Below are positions 60,456 through 64,000 of a stretch of 64,000 nt of DNA, one piece after another. The position numbers were made by a program, and so were the translations under genes. The DNA is from Osedax fenrisi (lineage: Eukaryota; Annelida; Polychaeta; Sabellida; Siboglinidae), in the NCBI GenBank assembly GCA_964019155.1, contig OZ025240.1, positions 91,441,461 to 91,505,460 of the forward strand. Reading direction: 5' to 3'. The notes beneath the pieces are model-generated. The model was not told the DNA's origin. It searched no databases and was given only the letters and a program-made list of their open reading frames with translations. Within the stretch, counting starts at the first letter, position 1. Every line of letters starts with the position of its first letter.

Positions 60456-61030
60456 ATTAGTGTAATACTTAATTTATATAATGTTATTAATCGTATCAAT
60501 AATTATTTTAATTACTATCAAACAATATATTAGAAACTAAATATAGTATATTAAATGATATATTTTTTTACATAAGTTAGAACCCCTCACCTATGTTATG
60601 AACATGGCTAAATAATACTGTATTATAATATCAAATACAAAATTATTATCAATATTTAATCAAGAAAATCTTTTTTCAGTACTATTTTCTTGTTATTTTA
60701 TGAAGGTTATACCATTAACTATCTAAAAGTTATGAATTAACTTTTCTTTTCTAAGTACCCGGACCTTGTAAAATATGTCTGAATTTGTTTTAGTATATAA
60801 TTCATTTATATATATTCTAGTATTTTAAGTTTGTTTGCATTTTTTATGAATATTATAATTACTTTCATGAAAGTGTAATTTCACTAAAAAAAATGTATCG
60901 TTAGAAGGTAATTTGTGAATAGCAACTATATAAAAATTTTCAATTTTTACATTTAATGTACATCTTACATTTTTTGTACATCCATAACTTCTATAAAATC
61001 TGATCTGGGATTATTAGAATCTACGAATCC
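60456..61030. other. AT-rich stretch without recognisable genes
   Basis: No feature recognised. Confidence 0.5.
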
Positions 61031-61249
61031 TTAAGGCCCGGAAAGTATTAAGTTATTTATTTTATAGTATTGTTCAAGATTATTAATTTTATTCTCCAAA
61101 TCAAATATCACTTTATCTTTAATATCAAAAGTCTCAGTCAAATTAATAATTAGTGATACTAAAGTATTTACTATATTAGTTAAATCTGATATAGAAATTC
61201 TCAGATTATTGATTTCTTCTTTTTGAGACACTGTCATTATAGACAACAA
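61031..61249 (-). pseudogene. LINE D ORF1 N-terminal fragment (coiled coil)
   Basis: 72 residues beginning MLSIMTVSQKEEINNLRISI, then 'SDLTNIVNTLVSLIINL' and 'FDLENKINNLEQYYKINN', clear heptad-type coiled coil. The block 'RISISDLTNIVNTLVS' is also at 37165-37285 ahead of the LINE D2 endonuclease, which identifies it as LINE D ORF1. Frame is lost downstream of 61031. Confidence 0.6.
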
Positions 61250-61679
61250 AATGTTAAAGGCAAATATTAAATTATATAATCAAGTATAATACAAGCTGAA
61301 TGATAATTAGTAAACAATGTAGATATGTATAAATATAATATATTAGTTAACATATATAAATCATATTATATCTGTGTATTATTTAATTATACTGTGTATG
61401 TCATGTATTTAAATATATATAGATATAATATATTACCAATAGGTATTATGTATATATATTTTACTTTTAAATATATTTACAAATAAATAAATATAAATAT
61501 ATTTAAAAGTAAAATTGTAAAGAGAAGTAAATGTTATAAATTAAAATTGTAAAGAATCTAAAAGTAATACATATTCAATTCAATGTCCTATTGTTTATTT
61601 AATTTGTGTGTAAATACACAAATACTGCACAAATATATATATATAACATTTTATTAATTATATCAATCATCCACAATAG
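61250..61679. other. AT-rich stretch without recognisable genes
   Basis: No feature recognised. Confidence 0.5.
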
Positions 61680-61838
61680 ATATATACCGCTAGAGGTTGT
61701 TTCAGTAAGCACAACTTCAGTATAGAAATGCATCCGGACATGGAACGAGTCATCAATAGTTTATATGAAAGTATCGGTGAAAATATATTTGCGAATATCC
61801 CACATCATATATATAGTTGTAATGCAATCAAAAGTTAG
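61680..61838 (+). CDS. Possible host exon (unrecognised)
   Basis: An in-frame TAG at 61677-61679 coincides with a possible acceptor (CAATAG). After it the frame is open for 52 codons: 'YTARGCFSKHNFSIEMHPDM', 'ERVINSLYESIGENIFANI', 'PHHIYSCNAIKS' then TAG. A donor could lie at 'cggtgaaa' (about 61772). Composition looks protein-like. No family recognised. It may equally be chance, since the opposite strand is also open for a similar length. Confidence 0.25.
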   Translation: MYTARGCFSKHNFSIEMHPDMERVINSLYESIGENIFANIPHHIYSCNAIKS

Positions 61839-62260
61839 TTTAATGATTTTATCATAGTTAATTATGAAATAAGTGTTCACTTAAAATATATAGGATTTTG
61901 ATAAATTTTTAATAAATACTACCGAAGATTTTAAAAAAATATAATTGATTACATATGTGGAGTATAATGCAAACATTGATATTGATAGAGATATATGACA
62001 ATATTTATAAATCTGTAAACTAATAGTGAAAAATGTATGTTATGTATTATGTATACATATATGTATTACAATTATAGTATCATATAGTTATTTTTAAGCA
62101 TTTTTAAATACAATTGTCTAGGTAATTAATCTTAATTTTATTTAGAGAAAATTATATATATTGTAAGGTATATATTAAAAATCATATTTTAGATAGTTTA
62201 TAAAATAATGTATAACACATATACATAATTATTCATAGATATTACTTTTTATATTTAGAA

Positions 62261-62305
<45 letters not shown>

Positions 62306-62789
62306 AATGTATTTAATAATATGTATGGTTTAATGAGTCAAATTTGTTATGTACATTTATTGAAATAGCTGATCAATTCTTAAAATTATTTATATTTAAA
62401 AAATTATTAAAATCAATCGTTGTATCAAAAGTTGAAAAATATTTACTAAAATCAATTTGAAACACTGATTAACATTACTTTTGAAGTTTTGGTTTCATAA
62501 ATATTTTCTAGGCTAGTTTTTTATATTGATTTTAAATGTTTAATTTTTTTTTTAGATCAAATCCAGTTTTTTTTATTATTTCTATTTGAAAATATTTGAA
62601 ATATTTTTCAAAATCCGAATACTTTCAGAAATTTAGAAATATATTTATACATATTACTATTTAATATAGATATATAAGTACATAAATATTACTATATATA
62701 GTATATATATATATATTATACCTTATATGTAATATATTGTATATATTATATTGTGCTCTATATATATACTATATATATATATTATAATA

Positions 62790-62839
<50 letters not shown>

Positions 62840-62931
62840 ATCATACTTAAAATATCCGTACATTCCATTTGCATTATGACAGGTACCATATAAAATTGAT
62901 ATTCAACTTTAAATATGCTAACAATACTTAC
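61839..62931. other. AT-rich stretch without recognisable genes
   Basis: (TA)n at about 62265-62301 and 62796-62837. Confidence 0.5.
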
Positions 62932-63053
62932 TTATTTGATTTAATATCCAACAATTTGTTATCTCTATAATTATCTTTTATCTTGTACTGTTCAAAAAAA
63001 GATTCATTGATATATTGTAATAATGTAATAGGATTCGTTGAATTAATGGACAT
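62932..63053 (-). CDS. Possible first coding exon of a host gene, with consensus splice donor
   Basis: The minus strand has ATG at 63053-63051 and an open frame of 40 codons (MSINSTNPITLLQYINESFF, then 'EQYKIKDNYRDNKLLDIKSN'). It ends two bases into a codon at a perfect GTAAGT donor (62931-62926). An inverted CCAAT motif lies about 290 bases upstream (63338-63342). Composition is plausible for a soluble protein. I could not identify the next exon within the window's minus strand, nor the protein family. Confidence 0.35.
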
Positions 63054-64000
63054 ATTAAAATCCTATTAAGAATAAAAATAGTGGCTATTCACAGACTTGT
63101 CAAATAATAGTTTAAATACAGTGATAATCACTAACAATTACTGAAGCCTATAGTAATATTTATATTGATTCATTAAAATACATTAATTATACTTTGAAGA
63201 TATGTATACTTAATACTTATTTATACTTATTTAAAGGTTATATCGATATTTTTGGGATAATATTCAGGGTATACAAAATTCATGATTTCTATGTTTGTTA
63301 GATAGTTGTTCTGATGATAATCATTATACACAACGTGATTGGTCAGTTAGAGATAATTTACAGCCTGGATCACATAATGTTATTTTTAGAAATTTAATAA
63401 TATTCCTTAAATATATGTAAAAATAAAAATATTACAAAACTTAAATAAAATATGACATAGATATCATAATATTTTTAAATAAACATGAATTTCATTGAAT
63501 TGAAAATATAAATATCCATGTTAAATTTTAATTTAGATGGTAGAATTATATTTCAAATTTCATTATTATTTGTAGATTAATGGAATATCATAGAAGATAT
63601 TTTATTAATTTTTAAATAAACATAATTATCAAGTTATCCGAATTTGTTTATGGATTCATTAATTTTTCAATAGTGGAAAAGTTTAAATTAAAACGATTGG
63701 TATTGAATAAATCTGATTCGCCATTATAAATTGGTATACAAAAATGGTATATTATATATATATTAAAATATTAAATAAGGTTCAAGTTTGTTTAATTTAA
63801 AACTTATGAATAGATTTATTATATAATTATTGTATTAATACATTTTTATAATAATTAATTAAACATGTTGTCTTGCTTTTTATAATTGTTTCTACTCTAT
63901 TGTGTATAATATGACATATAGTAAGTATATATTAAATTTATTTTCAATTTATATTATACATTTATTTTCAAGATTGCCATATTATTCCGTATATTATATA
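63054..64000. other. AT-rich stretch; possible promoter region of the exon at 62932-63053
   Basis: 63325-63350 is GC-richer and carries CCAAT on the minus strand; no TATA element could be singled out in such AT-rich DNA. From 63400 nothing is recognisable. Confidence 0.35.

Noticed and set aside
63280..63410. Plus-strand exon candidate reading 'DWSVRDNLQPGSHN'
   Set aside because: Short, no clear donor, and it overlaps the proposed promoter of the minus-strand exon; too weak to list as a gene.
1..64000. Prokaryotic features (operons, ribosome binding sites, integrons) and rRNA genes
   Set aside because: None seen; all sizeable coding regions are eukaryotic retroelements.

Overview
This window looks like repeat-rich intergenic DNA from an animal (metazoan) nuclear genome, not a microbial one. 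Base composition is roughly four-fifths A+T by eye. There are dozens of long (TA)n tracts and no operons or ribosome-binding sites. Almost all recognisable coding sequence belongs to non-LTR retrotransposons (LINEs), gypsy-type LTR retrotransposons and short inverted-repeat DNA transposons. The element mix (CR1/L2-like and RTE-like LINEs, gypsy) suggests an invertebrate, but the species cannot be named from this sequence. No complete host gene, rRNA gene or secure tRNA gene was found.

Layout. 1-3.2 kb: LINE A1 on the minus strand, with an intact ORF1 carrying a PHD-like finger and a damaged ORF2. 7-9.1 kb: a LINE D scrap, then an internally deleted gypsy element (Gypsy-2) with a probable 3' LTR. 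9.2-13.5 kb: LINE B1 (+), a LINE C scrap (-) and LINE D1 (-). 13.8-16.9 kb: duplicated segments and a 159-bp near-perfect palindrome. 17.4-18.65 kb: a less AT-rich island with tRNA-like pieces. 19.3-21.7 kb: LINE B2. 22.5-23.6 kb and 26.2-27.0 kb: two copies of one inverted-repeat transposon family, each with a perfect 8-bp target duplication. 25.3-28.8 kb: diverged inverted arms around LINE A2. 30.8-32.3 kb: LINE A3 with a (TA)n tract inside its reverse transcriptase. 35.2-36.0 kb: a pogo-like MITE. 37.2-39.2 kb: LINE D2. 40.1-43.0 kb: LINE C1 broken by a solo LTR and a 1.3-kb foldback element. 44.1-46.3 kb: LINE B3, a possible host exon, and a short LINE C copy. 50.2-55.1 kb: LINE remnants, one of them split by a young gypsy element (Gypsy-1: LTRs about 98% identical, CCTAG target duplication). 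55.1-55.8 kb: a hAT-like end and a LINE C endonuclease. 57.2-60.5 kb: LINE A5. 61-63.4 kb: a LINE D ORF1 scrap and two possible host exons, one with a consensus splice donor.

How the parts relate. The LINEs form at least four families (A, B, C, D) that serve as targets for younger insertions, so nesting gives relative ages. Both gypsy copies have lost the middle of pol. The ORF1 proteins of LINEs A1, A5 and B1 share a C-terminal module but differ at the N terminus. Host coding evidence is limited to a few short, unconfirmed exon candidates.
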